Part shown: piece after piece, positions 9,043 to 18,620 of the stretch | Position numbering within the stretch: position 1 is the stretch's first letter | Layout: each line of letters starts with the position of its first letter | Source: UBA11591 sp040220895 | Lineage (GTDB): Bacteria > Bacteroidota > Bacteroidia > Flavobacteriales_E > Vicingaceae | Assembly (NCBI GenBank): GCA_040220895.1 | Contig: JAVJVY010000016.1 | Location: 144,524 to 208,523, forward strand | Direction: 5' to 3' | Length of the DNA: 64,000 nucleotides | Translations under genes and position numbers: made by a program | Notes under the pieces: model-generated | The model's database searches: none | Seen by the model: only the letters and a program-made list of their open reading frames with translations | Told to the model about the DNA's origin: nothing

Positions 9043-9885
9043 TTAGTAATGCCATAGATCATGCTCGTAATTGAAGATCTGAGTTTTAATTCGCTCCGAT
9101 TCCAATAATACATCAATGCCTGTCTTGTAGTCGGCAATGTAACGCTCAAACACATTCGACTCTTTTCTGACAAAACTGCTAAAGGTTCTTTTCCAGAATA
9201 CGTCTTCATAAGTTCGGCGCTCAGCGTCGTTGAAAGTGTTGAATACATCGTAATTGGCGAAGACATAACGGGCTTCCGGGAAATAGACCCAGAACAATGG
9301 CCTTGGACCACGAACCGTTCCGTCGTCATTCAATTTTTCTTGAACAGGACAAAGACCTATGATTCTTACGTCAAGAACAGAACGCTCCCGATCAAAGATC
9401 CAGTCTTCTTTGACCCAATACCATTTTATTTCATCTGCAGTGATAGGGTCAGGGACACTGTCAAGAACCATGGTTCCAAAATCGTCTTCCCGATAGATCG
9501 TAGCGTATTCACTTAACATACCCAGAGCTTCGGTTTTGGTCATTGGCCTTTTGAACTCATCATCAAAGGCCGCATCTCCATAAGCGGTGATGGTACCCTC
9601 ATCTATACCTGCCAAAAGCACTTGAAATAAACTTTTTCGATTGTCTATTTCATCAATAGGATAAAACAATGGGTGGTTTATTTTCTCCCTAAGGGGCAGC
9701 GTGCGCCAGATTCGTTTACTCCACATCACATCGGCTTCTCTTACTTGGGTGTAAGGAATTACTCTCCTTGTGGGAGTGTTTTCCTTAATGTAAACTCCAT
9801 CAAGAATTTTATTCTGCGCTACACCTGCAATAGGAGACAGGATTACCGCTAAAACACCTATGATCAATACCTTCTTCACATTCAT
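9043..9885 (-). CDS. gldN: Type IX secretion / gliding protein GldN (PorN)
   Basis: 280 residues with an N-terminal signal peptide (MNVKKVLIIGVLAVI to about residue 23, cleaved near GVAQ). GldN/PorN is a periplasmic protein that pairs with the lipoprotein GldK to form the ring beneath the outer membrane in the T9SS. Visible GldN-like features are VMWSKRIWRTLPLREKINHP, a DxxKWYWVKEDW-type segment, and a C-terminal region around FWKRTFSSFVRKESNVFER. Its length is close to the usual 290-330. It is the last gene of porP-gldK-gldL-gldM-gldN, 24 bp after gldM, and the terminator at 8995-9022 closes the operon. Confidence 0.95.
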   Translation of the reverse strand: MNVKKVLIIGVLAVILSPIAGVAQNKILDGVYIKENTPTRRVIPYTQVREADVMWSKRIWRTLPLREKINHPLFYPIDEIDNRKSLFQVLLAGIDEGTITAYGDAAFDDEFKRPMTKTEALGMLSEYATIYREDDFGTMVLDSVPDPITADEIKWYWVKEDWIFDRERSVLDVRIIGLCPVQEKLNDDGTVRGPRPLFWVYFPEARYVFANYDVFNTFNDAERRTYEDVFWKRTFSSFVRKESNVFERYIADYKTGIDVLLESERIKTQIFNYEHDLWHY

Positions 9886-9909
9886 GGCCTTCTGTTTAAA
9901 TAAACTAAC

Positions 9910-11559
9910 TTATTGAAGTTTTAAGCTCACCGGACCAAGTTCCCTTGTACTTCCATCGGGCATTTTCACCTCAATTTTCTCAAAATAAACTTTGCTGTTC
10001 TTTTTTGATTTCGAAATCAGATTCTTCACGCTGCCGGTAATACTTGCACCGCGAACTTTCTCTTCAACCAATGCTCCGCCACTTACTGTAGTAGAGAAAA
10101 CATAACCGGTTACTATTGGTGTCAGATCGAAATCGAAATTCTCCATTTTTGCAAAAACTTTGCTCGAATTTTCAAGAATAACCTTTTTGACGTTTGCAGA
10201 TCCTGTTTCGCCAGCTACATAAGGCACCGGATTCGGTATCGATTTGACCCGGAACTTCATTTCTCCCATGGACTTTTTACCTCCGGCCGGCATATCCGCA
10301 GATACCCTAATCACGGCTTCGTTTCCACCTTTAACACGAACGATAAAGCCATCTTTACCTCTGGTCAAACTACCGTTTGAAATGGAAGGACTAAGCTTGT
10401 CGGCAGGAACACCTGGGACAGAGATGCTTACAGGATTATCAACTCCTTTATAAAACACATTCATTTTATCTGCTGAAACAACTAAACTAGGCCTGGCGAC
10501 TGTGTAGGTCGTTTTAAAAGGCTTCAGAATGTCCCTTCCATCGTCTGTATGGAAATTAATAATTCCGTGATAGGTAAACTCACCTTCAGACGTACCTTTA
10601 ATGGCCATTTGTCCCTTACCACCTACGACTTTCATATCAACTCTGTCATCACTGGTTATTTCCCAAGTGGTAGAATCAATATTCTTTCCAAAATACATTT
10701 TAGGGTTTTTGGTACTGTCATAGGCAGCCAAGAAAACTTCTGCTTTAAAGGAGTCGCCCTGAATAATGTAATTCGATGTAGGAATGATGGCAGCATCTAT
10801 CTTGTTGAATTTAATAGATCCGGCATCCACATTTGCATATAGTTGCTTCACAACATCTGATTCTGCATTTCTGATATCACCCTGAAGTTTGGACATAATA
10901 GTCAATGCAGCAGCAAGCGGAATGTGATAGAAGTTATATGATTCCCATGTATTAACAGTTCCAGAGGCGTCTTTCAAATTTTCAAAATTGAAAGTGGCAT
11001 TTAAACTGGCTTCAAGCGAGCTACCGGGAGTGGCGTAACCTAATAGGGCGTCACGATAGGCAATCATTTTCTCCTTTAGCTCCCTGGCTGTTAATTCTCC
11101 GTCCTTCGGAGATTCAGGCTCCGAACCAACAAGGATATTGGTCAAGACATCATAATTATCTTTTGCATTGATAAACTTGATGTTTACCGTGGTGTCGTTT
11201 CCATTTGCATCTTTTCCAATGGCAGCTTGAAGGTTCTCATATCCTTCCGTTGCAGCGATAATGTTGGCCTTCATCTGCATAATATGGGCGTACAATTCAT
11301 CAGAACGCAGTTTAACATCCTTGGCGCGGTCATAAAAAGGCTTCACCTTTGCCGGGTTCTCACTAAAGGACTTTTCAAAATTGGCATACTGAACATTTAT
11401 TTTATCCATGAAGTTCGTATTGGTCTTTTCCAGACCATCGTTCACGATGATAAAAGCGTCCAAAATATCTTTTGATACGTTCATGGCCAAGAGTGCGGTG
11501 AGTACCAAGTACATCATACCGATCATTTTCTGCCGGGGCGGAAGTTTATTACCTGCCAT
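9910..11559 (-). CDS. gldM: Type IX secretion motor protein GldM (PorM)
   Basis: 549 residues. The N-terminus has MAGNKLPPRQKMIGMMYLVL, one inner-membrane helix (about 13-32) and the conserved ALLAMNVSKDILDAF. The large periplasmic part contains beta-rich domains ending in MPDGSTRELGPVSLKLQ. GldM and GldL form the proton-driven motor that powers T9SS export and gliding; GldM spans the periplasm to touch the GldK/GldN ring. Length and architecture are typical. It lies 52 bp downstream of gldL and 24 bp upstream of gldN. Confidence 0.96.
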   Translation of the reverse strand: MAGNKLPPRQKMIGMMYLVLTALLAMNVSKDILDAFIIVNDGLEKTNTNFMDKINVQYANFEKSFSENPAKVKPFYDRAKDVKLRSDELYAHIMQMKANIIAATEGYENLQAAIGKDANGNDTTVNIKFINAKDNYDVLTNILVGSEPESPKDGELTARELKEKMIAYRDALLGYATPGSSLEASLNATFNFENLKDASGTVNTWESYNFYHIPLAAALTIMSKLQGDIRNAESDVVKQLYANVDAGSIKFNKIDAAIIPTSNYIIQGDSFKAEVFLAAYDSTKNPKMYFGKNIDSTTWEITSDDRVDMKVVGGKGQMAIKGTSEGEFTYHGIINFHTDDGRDILKPFKTTYTVARPSLVVSADKMNVFYKGVDNPVSISVPGVPADKLSPSISNGSLTRGKDGFIVRVKGGNEAVIRVSADMPAGGKKSMGEMKFRVKSIPNPVPYVAGETGSANVKKVILENSSKVFAKMENFDFDLTPIVTGYVFSTTVSGGALVEEKVRGASITGSVKNLISKSKKNSKVYFEKIEVKMPDGSTRELGPVSLKLQ

Positions 11560-11611
11560 TCTATTCTTGTGAGTTTAAACGATGAAACGAATGAATAATT
11601 GAGGATTGAGA

Positions 11612-12427
11612 TTATTGTGGACTGACATTCATTGCCGTCAACATGTTGCCATATACCGTATTCAAAGATGTTAAGTTTGAAGCCAGTTTGGAAATGTTTT
11701 CCTTGTACTGTTGTGTTCCTTCGATCGAACTGCTCAGGCTGTCAATAAGTTGACCAATTCCTTCATAGGCCTGAGAAGTGTTCTGCATGTGCTCATTGAC
11801 CGTTTGAAGCTGCAATTCATAAACACTGTTCAAGGCAGATAGGTTCTTAGTGATGTTACGGAAGTTGTTTGAATACTCAGTTCCTTCTTCTTCGCTTACG
11901 ACCAACGCATTCAAATTCTCTGAAGCTTTAACATAGGAATCAGAAAGCTCCTTAACCCGGCTTGAAGCCTCTTGAAGGCTTTCAGTATATTCCGATGTTG
12001 AAGCTGCTGCTCCGGATACATCACTTATTTTGGAAGCATTGTCAGCAAGACTTCGCAATCCCGTTCCAAGGCTTTCAATTAATTCAGGTCCAATCCTAGC
12101 GTCTTCAAGCATGTGATCCAATTGCTCGGTTATTGATCCCTTGTCATCCGACTCTTCTTCCATGAGAAGATCCATTTCTTCATCCATTCCGGCCAATTCA
12201 GGATAAACAAGTGACCAATCCACTTCCATGTGAGGTGGTTCGAAGGCGGAAAAGGCAAAGATCACGGCTTCTGTCAAGAGACCAACGGTAAGCATGATTC
12301 CGGCACCGGGCCAGTGCATGATTTTAAAGAGTGCACCGACAATTACAATGGATGCTCCAAATCCATAGAGCATACCCATCATTTTTTTTCCTTTTTTGGT
12401 CTCAAAGAGAAATTCAGAAAATCCCAT
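11612..12427 (-). CDS. gldL: Type IX secretion motor protein GldL (PorL)
   Basis: 271 residues. Two adjacent N-terminal membrane helices (about 17-36 and 42-62) contain the family segment GALFKIMHWPGAGIMLTVG and a glutamate in the second helix (TEAVIF), the candidate proton-path residue. The rest is a cytoplasmic, acidic, coiled-coil-prone tail. GldL forms the pentameric stator of the rotary T9SS motor around the GldM dimer. The tail is longer than in short GldL versions but normal for Flavobacteriales. It lies 47 bp after gldK and 52 bp before gldM. Confidence 0.95.
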   Translation of the reverse strand: MGFSEFLFETKKGKKMMGMLYGFGASIVIVGALFKIMHWPGAGIMLTVGLLTEAVIFAFSAFEPPHMEVDWSLVYPELAGMDEEMDLLMEEESDDKGSITEQLDHMLEDARIGPELIESLGTGLRSLADNASKISDVSGAAASTSEYTESLQEASSRVKELSDSYVKASENLNALVVSEEEGTEYSNNFRNITKNLSALNSVYELQLQTVNEHMQNTSQAYEGIGQLIDSLSSSIEGTQQYKENISKLASNLTSLNTVYGNMLTAMNVSPQ

Positions 12428-12474
12428 AATAGTTTGGCGTTAAATTTTGTTAGTTCGGATAAAAATAAAAAATA

Positions 12475-13764
12475 TTACAGATTATCGTCCTTTGCGCGAC
12501 CTAAATAAGTCATTACGCATCGAAATCCAATGTAGCACTTGGCCGTATCCTGATATTCATAGGTCCTTGTGCTGTTTTGCAAATAGTGCCCCACATCTTT
12601 CCAACTTCCACCTCTGATAACTTTACGCTTCAGTGAAGGAGGGTCAGACTCTTTTGCCTGGTATTGGTAATCGGGGTTAAGGTCATGTGAAAAATTGTAA
12701 GCTGACTCATCGTACGAATTACTTGTCCATTCAGCGACGTTGCCGGCCATGCAAAACAGACCGAAATCATTCGGGTTGTATGAATTGATCTTCACGGTGT
12801 GGAATCCACCATCATCTACATAGTTACCGCGCATTGGTTTGAAATTACCTAAAAAGCAACCACGGCTATTTCTGATATAAGGTCCACCCCAGGGGTATTT
12901 ACTCAAATCAAGACCGCCTCTGGCAGCGTATTCCCATTCACTCTCGGTAGGTAATCTGAAGTCCTGAACAATGGCTGTGCCACGACCTCTCAGATAATTA
13001 TTCAAAAGTTGTGTCCTCCAAATGCAAAAAGCCCTTGCTTGTTTCCAGCTAACACCAACCAGTGGGTAGTCATCGTAGGCGGGATGCCAGAAATACATGT
13101 TCGTCATAGGCTCATTAAAAGAATATGAAAAGTCATGCACCCAAGCCAGTGTATCTGGATAAACATTAATGATGTCTTTCTTGATGAAAACAGAACGATC
13201 TATTAAGCCTTGCTCACGATTTTTTCGCTGAGCTGCTTCTTTAATATCTACCCAGTAATATTCGTATTTAAGTTTTCGAGTATCTATTTCCTTACGTCTG
13301 TAAAAGCGCTCATGCTCAGGATAGTACATGACTTCAAGAGCTTCCCGCTCTTCGTCTCCCAGCCAATTAATTCGCTCGCTCCAATTAATGAGTGGTGGAT
13401 CCAAATCTTCACCGTACCAATCCACGGTGACTAAGTGATCTTCACTAACTTCTTCACCCAAAATCATATGAGCAATGGAATCCCTGACCCAGAATACAAA
13501 TTGTCTGTATTCATTATTAGAAATTTCTGTCTGGTCCATGTAGAACGCCTGTACAGAAACAGTTCTTTTCTGAGTCGTAAATGAACGCGGCACGTCCTGG
13601 TCATCCTCACCCTGCGTATAGCTTCCCATAGGGATAAAAAGCATTCCAAAGGGATCCGGCTGGTACCAAGGCTCACGGCCTTGAACACCGATCAACTCTC
13701 CATTTCCAGTTGCACAACTGGCGAATACACCAGCTATCAACATTATAATTCCTACCTTTTTCAT
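12475..13764 (-). CDS. gldK: Type IX secretion lipoprotein GldK (PorK), FGE-sulfatase fold
   Basis: 429 residues from the ATG at 13764; an in-frame TTG nine bases upstream is less likely because MKKVGIIMLIAGVFASC is a clean lipoprotein signal with the lipobox cysteine at 17. The mature part has the formylglycine-generating-enzyme-like fold: MGSYTQGED, FYMDQTEISNNEYRQF, PLVGVSWKQARAFCIWR, RLPTESEWEYAARGG, MAGNVAEWTS and VIRGGSWKD. It is not expected to act as an FGE enzyme; GldK is the outer-membrane-anchored ring lipoprotein of the T9SS and binds GldN. It lies 95 bp downstream of the porP-like gene. Confidence 0.96.
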   Translation of the reverse strand: MKKVGIIMLIAGVFASCATGNGELIGVQGREPWYQPDPFGMLFIPMGSYTQGEDDQDVPRSFTTQKRTVSVQAFYMDQTEISNNEYRQFVFWVRDSIAHMILGEEVSEDHLVTVDWYGEDLDPPLINWSERINWLGDEEREALEVMYYPEHERFYRRKEIDTRKLKYEYYWVDIKEAAQRKNREQGLIDRSVFIKKDIINVYPDTLAWVHDFSYSFNEPMTNMYFWHPAYDDYPLVGVSWKQARAFCIWRTQLLNNYLRGRGTAIVQDFRLPTESEWEYAARGGLDLSKYPWGGPYIRNSRGCFLGNFKPMRGNYVDDGGFHTVKINSYNPNDFGLFCMAGNVAEWTSNSYDESAYNFSHDLNPDYQYQAKESDPPSLKRKVIRGGSWKDVGHYLQNSTRTYEYQDTAKCYIGFRCVMTYLGRAKDDNL

Positions 13765-13859
13765 GTCGATCAAATTAATAAACCCTTATTTTTTCTCTTT
13801 ATTGTGCGCTTAAATTCTGCTCTTTAACGGTTTACGGATTACAAGGTTACAAAAAAAAC

Positions 13860-14840
13860 TTATAACCACTTCACTGTCCGGTATTTTCGAATCTTGACCG
13901 GAGGTGTGATTTTGTAGCAATAATTGATCATTAATTCGAACGATCCGCTATTGTACTCATTGAAATTACTGAGGGCGGAAACATCATATGCAACACCAAT
14001 TTTTAATCCTTCCCAACCCGGAGCAACGGCTCCAAAATCCATTCCACCAAGAATACTGATTGACCTGTCAACGCGATAAGAAGGTCCTACCCAGAAAAAA
14101 TTGTTGATTAGCAAATTAATGTTGTAGTCCAAGGTCCACTCCACTACGTCATATTTAAAATAAACAGAGTGTTGAAGTTGCAGAGGTGTAACGGTGTTGA
14201 ATGGCCTGAATTTGTTACCGGCATGAAAATAATAGGTTCTGTATCGAGGATAATCAAAATTCCATGTGGTCCCGGTGTGTGGAAAACTGGGTTCATTTAA
14301 GTGTGCGACACTGAAGCCGGCATAATAATCATCGCCATTGTACCAGTAAAGACCTAAACCCAGATCGATCAGACTTGAAGAGGTGCCTCCTGGAATGCTC
14401 GGGTCAATATCAGGATGGTCATTGGCAACCCAATTATCTTTCCATGTCTGCTGCACATAACCCACATCCAGACCCAGACTGAAAAAGCCAGGAGCGAAAT
14501 TGAACGCCCTTCTGTAAGCGTATGCGAGATTTATATCGAGTTCTCCTACATTTCCCAATTCGTCGTACATGACATTCAGACCAACTCCGTTATCCTGAAG
14601 ACGGAGTGTGGGAACGCTAAAATTTGAGTGCACGCTGAAAACCGTGGTTGAAGGCGAGCCCTCAAAACCAACCCACTGTTGCCTGTTTATCAAGGTACCG
14701 CATATAGCACCCCTGCTACCGGCAAAGGCAGGATTGATCTTCAGACGATTGAACATATTCTGAGTGATCTGTGGATCCTGCTGAGCCACCGACAATTGGG
14801 CAAAAAGAATTACAGCAAGCAAAATTGCTATCCTCTTCAT
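13860..14840 (-). CDS. PorP/SprF family outer-membrane protein
   Basis: 326 residues from the ATG at 14840, which opens a standard signal peptide (MKRIAILLAVILFAQLSVAQ); upstream in-frame codons lack such a signal. The mature protein starts QDPQITQNMFNRLKINPAFA, the hallmark opening of PorP/SprF proteins, followed by RQQWVGFEGSPSTTVFSVH and alternating beta-strands to the C-terminus. Family members are outer-membrane beta-barrels linked to T9SS assembly or to export and anchoring of adhesins. Its place directly before gldK mirrors the porP-porK order of Porphyromonas, so this copy is probably the core PorP rather than a cargo-linked SprF. Confidence 0.9.
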   Translation of the reverse strand: MKRIAILLAVILFAQLSVAQQDPQITQNMFNRLKINPAFAGSRGAICGTLINRQQWVGFEGSPSTTVFSVHSNFSVPTLRLQDNGVGLNVMYDELGNVGELDINLAYAYRRAFNFAPGFFSLGLDVGYVQQTWKDNWVANDHPDIDPSIPGGTSSSLIDLGLGLYWYNGDDYYAGFSVAHLNEPSFPHTGTTWNFDYPRYRTYYFHAGNKFRPFNTVTPLQLQHSVYFKYDVVEWTLDYNINLLINNFFWVGPSYRVDRSISILGGMDFGAVAPGWEGLKIGVAYDVSALSNFNEYNSGSFELMINYCYKITPPVKIRKYRTVKWL

Positions 14841-14971
14841 AGTGAACCTAAATGTACTTAATATTCCTTTTGAAAATAATGAGCTGGGCGCTAAAATAGT
14901 TAAAAAAACTGTGCGCACAAATAATTTTGGAAGCCTTGCCTTTCAGTCTAAATGCACTCATTTAACTGCGA

Positions 14972-16141
14972 TTAGAGAAGTTTTTTGTACATGTGAATCC
15001 AGCGATCAGGAATTTCATTTTCCATCGCTTTTTCGTAATCCTCGTAGTTGCAAGGCGCTAGCAAATGCCTTTCGTATTTTAATTGAATATCACTTGGGTA
15101 AGGAATTTCCATCCACCACCTTCCGCTTTTGGGACTTTTATAAAAGACAATGTGATGTTCCGGATGACCAATGGTTACATTGAATTTAAAGTATTCTTCC
15201 TTGTTGCATTTTGGAAAGTCTCCTTTTCTGTTGTAGAAACCGTCGATAAAATACCAGAGCATTTGTGCTGCCAGATCAGCCGTTTGTCCTGAATCATCCA
15301 AACTTGTATTGCATTCGTAAATCCCGAACGAAGTCAATTTATCACTCATTCCGGCATACCTGCTCAGCTGGCAGATTTCTTCGCCGTAAAATCCGTTAGG
15401 GCTAGCCGCCTTATTACCCGGAGCATCTGGCCGTCGAACAGACGAAATATCAATGGACACCATGTCCGCATTCCTTATAATGGGTTCGGTGTGAGCGATT
15501 TTGGCACGGGCATTCCCCAGTCGAATGCGATCGAAATTCAGCTTTTCAAGCAGGTTTATTTCATCAATTCCAACAAGATAACTCTGGAATCCGATATTGC
15601 TGAAATTGAAAAGGTAGTTTGGTTGTTTGAGCAAGATCTTACTGAGATAATTGCCCGAATTCACTTCTTCTTCACCCAATCCAATATTAAATGCACTGTC
15701 GATGCTAACAAGATTCACAACTACTTCCAGTGATTCATAAGCAAGAAAATTGGCGTACGCCAGGTCATTACTTCCTCCGATAATGATAGGAACGATCTGG
15801 CGAACCATCAATTCGTTAACCACAGAAGACAATGCCAAGTAAGTATCTTGCAAGGTGTGACCAGGCTTAAGGTTTCCCAGATCCACCATGCGCATTTGAT
15901 TGTGTTCGAAAAGCTTGTAAAACGATTCTCGAATATCATTTACCGATTCCGCACTTCCCTTGTTTTCAAGCGTTCCCCTGTCTTCAGGAACTCCAATAAG
16001 AGCCAAATCGACTTTAAGGGTTTCATCGGTGAAAAATTGGCCGGAAGGAATGATGTTAAAACCAATCTGGTTTTGATCAGCTTGCTTTATGCCTTTAACA
16101 ATAGACTCAGGGACGGGATCAAAGTATTCCTTGAATTCCAT
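14972..16141 (-). CDS. Ureohydrolase (arginase/formimidoylglutamase)-fold protein, likely catalytically dead
   Basis: 389 residues. The fold of the arginase family is recognisable: DLALIGVPEDRGT near residue 45, IVPIIIGGSNDLAYANF near 140, then LVSIDSAFN, and ADMVSIDISSVRRPDAPG near 225. The manganese-binding motifs are altered: GGDHS-type is GGSND, DAHxD-type is DSAFN, and the SxDxDxxDP-type motif keeps only its first aspartate. Several metal ligands are therefore lost and hydrolase activity is unlikely. Such proteins are commonly annotated formimidoylglutamase in Bacteroidetes and recur near T9SS genes. It lies 3 bp after topA and upstream of porP, possibly read together with both. Confidence 0.85.
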   Translation of the reverse strand: MEFKEYFDPVPESIVKGIKQADQNQIGFNIIPSGQFFTDETLKVDLALIGVPEDRGTLENKGSAESVNDIRESFYKLFEHNQMRMVDLGNLKPGHTLQDTYLALSSVVNELMVRQIVPIIIGGSNDLAYANFLAYESLEVVVNLVSIDSAFNIGLGEEEVNSGNYLSKILLKQPNYLFNFSNIGFQSYLVGIDEINLLEKLNFDRIRLGNARAKIAHTEPIIRNADMVSIDISSVRRPDAPGNKAASPNGFYGEEICQLSRYAGMSDKLTSFGIYECNTSLDDSGQTADLAAQMLWYFIDGFYNRKGDFPKCNKEEYFKFNVTIGHPEHHIVFYKSPKSGRWWMEIPYPSDIQLKYERHLLAPCNYEDYEKAMENEIPDRWIHMYKKLL

Positions 16142-16144
16142 TAA

Positions 16145-18427
16145 TTATTTTTTCTGGTCAATAATTGCCTTGCAATCCTCGAGTGACAGTTTTTTTGGAT
16201 CTGTTCCTTTTGGGATGCGAAAATTCTTCTTCCCAAACTTAATATAAGGACCGTATCTTCCATTCAAAACCTGAATGTTTTCATCACCAAAATCGGCGAT
16301 GAATTTTTCCTTTTCACTCTTTAGTCTGGCCTCTATGAGTTCTATCGCTTTTTCAAGGCTGATCGAAAATACCGATTCTTCCGAATCTTTTGGAATGGAA
16401 GCAAAGGTCTTTTCGTATTTAACATATGGTCCAAACCGGCCGATGGAGGCAGAAATCTCTTGATCATTATGCTTGCCAATGATCCGTGGAAGTTTGAAAA
16501 GCTCGAGGGCTTCTTCCAGAGTTAGTGTCTCAATGCTTTGTGTAGTCAGCAGTGATGCGTATTTAGGCTTTTCTTCATCATCAGGAGAACCAATTTGAGC
16601 AAGGGGTCCGAAACGACCCAGGCGCACAATGACCTGCCGACCGGATACCGGGTCCTTTCCGAGTAGTCTTTCGCCACTGGCCCTCTCTGCTGTGTCAAGG
16701 GTAGACTCTACGTTTTTATGAAATGGTGAATAAAATTTTGCGATCATTTCATTCCAATCTTGTTTGCCATCAGCAATGGAGTCAAATTGTTCCTCGATCT
16801 TCGCGGTGAAGTCATAACTTAGTATTTTGTCGAAGTGCTCTGTTAGGAATTCAGTCACCACCATGCCAATATCTGTTGGAAAAAGCTTGTTCTTTTCGAA
16901 TCCGTGATTTTCTTGTTTGACAACCTCTTTTATTTGGCTATTCTTGAGCGTTACCTCGACGTAGTCCCGTTTATTACCGTCGCGATTTTCCTTGACCACG
17001 TAACCTCTGCGCTGAATGGTTGAAATTGTCGGGGCATAAGTAGAAGGTCGTCCAATGCCCAATTCTTCCAGTTTTTTAACCAAGCTGGCCTCTGTATACC
17101 TTGCGGGGTGTTGGGTGAATTTTTGGATTGCAGTAGCATGGTCAAGATTCAATTTTTCTCCCACTTTCACCGCCGGTAACAAGCCGTCTTCTTCTTCCTG
17201 ATCTTCCTGGTCGGTGCCTTCTAAATAAACCTTAAGAAAACCATCGAACTTCAAAACTTCACCCTTGGCCTGGAATCGCTCTTTACTCGAATCGCCCTCG
17301 ATCTCAATGGTGGTTCTTTCCAGCTTTGCTTCAGACATTTGGGAAGCAATTGTTCTTTTCCATATCAGGTCGTACAGTTTTTGTTCCTGACTGCTTCCTT
17401 CAACACTTTTGGTTCCCATGTAAGTGGGGCGAATTGCTTCATGAGCTTCCTGGGCTCCTTTGGTTTTGGTTGAAAAATTTCGGGACTTGCTGTATTCACT
17501 TCCGTAGTTCTTGGTGATCTCGTCCTTCGAAGCATTCACGGCCAGGGAAGATAAATTAACGGAATCCGTTCTCATGTAAGTAATGTTTCCAGCCTCGTAA
17601 AGTTTCTGGGCGACACTCATAGTTTGTGAAACACTGAAACCCAGTTTACGGCTGGCCTCTTGTTGAAGGGTAGATGTAGTGAAGGGGGCGGCCGGGGACT
17701 TCGTGGCAGGTTTTTTATCAACCTTGGCAACACTAAAGCTGTCTTTAGCCAAATTTTTCATGATATCATGAACTTTGCTGAGCTCTGAATGGCGCTGTAC
17801 GAGATCAGCTTTGATCGCCTGTCCGGGCAAAGTCATGAACAAACCAGTTAATCGATAATTTGAAGAATATTCAAAATTTCTGATTTCCTTTTCTCTTTCG
17901 GCAATTAACCTCACAGCTACAGACTGCACCCGACCTGCAGATAGATTTGGCTTAACCTTTTTCCATAATACCGGCGAAACTTCATAACCTACCAGTCTGT
18001 CAATCACCCGACGGGCTTGTTGGGCATTGACCAGGTTTAGGTCTATTGTTCGTGGGTTTTGAACGGCCGATTCGATGGCATTTTTCGTGATCTCATGAAA
18101 AACGATCCGCTTCAATTTTTTTTCGTCCACATTCAATACTTCGGATAAATGCCAAGAAATGGCCTCTCCTTCGCGGTCCTCGTCAGAAGCAAGCCAAACC
18201 AGATCGGCTTCTTTGGCAAGTTTTTTTAATTCCTGAACAACTTTTTTCTTGTCAGTTGGAATTTCATAGTTTGGCTTGAAACCATTCTCAATGTCAATAG
18301 ACAGGTTCTTACCTGCCAGATCACGGATATGGCCGAAGCAGGACTTGACGGTATAATCTTTTCCTAAGAATTTTTCAATGGTCTTGGCCTTTGCAGGCGA
18401 CTCAACAATGACTAGGTTTTTTGACAT
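16145..18427 (-). CDS. topA: Type IA DNA topoisomerase I
   Basis: 760 residues. The Toprim domain (about 2-120) shows NLVIVESPAKAKTIEKFLG and WLASDEDREGEAISWHL. The catalytic tyrosine is in NITYMRTDSV at about residue 284. HPARYTEASLVKKLEELGIG lies in the central gate domain. The C-terminus has no four-cysteine zinc fingers but carries repeated small domains with GRFGPL, GRFGPYVKYEK and GRYGPYIKFG, the form usual in Bacteroidetes. It relaxes negative supercoils behind polymerases. Its ATG at 18427 faces the divergent miaB across 190 bp, and it is followed after 3 bp by the ureohydrolase-like gene. Confidence 0.97.
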   Translation of the reverse strand: MSKNLVIVESPAKAKTIEKFLGKDYTVKSCFGHIRDLAGKNLSIDIENGFKPNYEIPTDKKKVVQELKKLAKEADLVWLASDEDREGEAISWHLSEVLNVDEKKLKRIVFHEITKNAIESAVQNPRTIDLNLVNAQQARRVIDRLVGYEVSPVLWKKVKPNLSAGRVQSVAVRLIAEREKEIRNFEYSSNYRLTGLFMTLPGQAIKADLVQRHSELSKVHDIMKNLAKDSFSVAKVDKKPATKSPAAPFTTSTLQQEASRKLGFSVSQTMSVAQKLYEAGNITYMRTDSVNLSSLAVNASKDEITKNYGSEYSKSRNFSTKTKGAQEAHEAIRPTYMGTKSVEGSSQEQKLYDLIWKRTIASQMSEAKLERTTIEIEGDSSKERFQAKGEVLKFDGFLKVYLEGTDQEDQEEEDGLLPAVKVGEKLNLDHATAIQKFTQHPARYTEASLVKKLEELGIGRPSTYAPTISTIQRRGYVVKENRDGNKRDYVEVTLKNSQIKEVVKQENHGFEKNKLFPTDIGMVVTEFLTEHFDKILSYDFTAKIEEQFDSIADGKQDWNEMIAKFYSPFHKNVESTLDTAERASGERLLGKDPVSGRQVIVRLGRFGPLAQIGSPDDEEKPKYASLLTTQSIETLTLEEALELFKLPRIIGKHNDQEISASIGRFGPYVKYEKTFASIPKDSEESVFSISLEKAIELIEARLKSEKEKFIADFGDENIQVLNGRYGPYIKFGKKNFRIPKGTDPKKLSLEDCKAIIDQKK

Positions 18428-18514
18428 GACAGCTAGTTCTTACTTAGTGATTTGTGGTGCAAATAAACTGAAATATACGTTAGGTGTGCAGCCGTCATTT
18501 TGTCCAGGCGCACC

Positions 18515-18537
18515 TTATATTATAGTATATAATATAA
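18515..18537. repeat. AT-rich perfect palindrome between topA and miaB
   Basis: TTATATTATA and TATAATATAA form a perfect 10-bp inverted repeat around GTA, entirely A/T in the arms. It lies in the divergent spacer, 88 bp from the topA start and 30 bp before the miaB promoter. Possible roles are an operator or a supercoiling-sensitive site, but nothing in the sequence proves either. Confidence 0.5.
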
Positions 18538-18566
18538 TTCACCGATAATTTCACCTTGCATGACAT

Positions 18567-18598
18567 TTTGTCACGGGCTCTTTTTTTATGTAATTTCG
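18567..18598 (+). promoter_or_regulatory. miaB promoter, Bacteroidetes type
   Basis: TTTG at 18567-18570, a 20-nt spacer, and TAATTTCG at 18591-18598 fit the TTTG / TAnnTTTG consensus with one mismatch. The predicted start of transcription is about 15 nt before the ATG at 18621. Confidence 0.55.
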
Positions 18599-18620
18599 CC
18601 CTTCGCTTGTGAACAACGCC

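Noticed and set aside
14972..16141. Functional formimidoylglutamase or arginase
   Set aside because: Several metal ligands are replaced; fold similarity alone does not support the enzyme call.
18428..18450. Third copy of the 15-bp box before topA
   Set aside because: Only AACTAGCT (8 bp) is shared, a match expected by chance.
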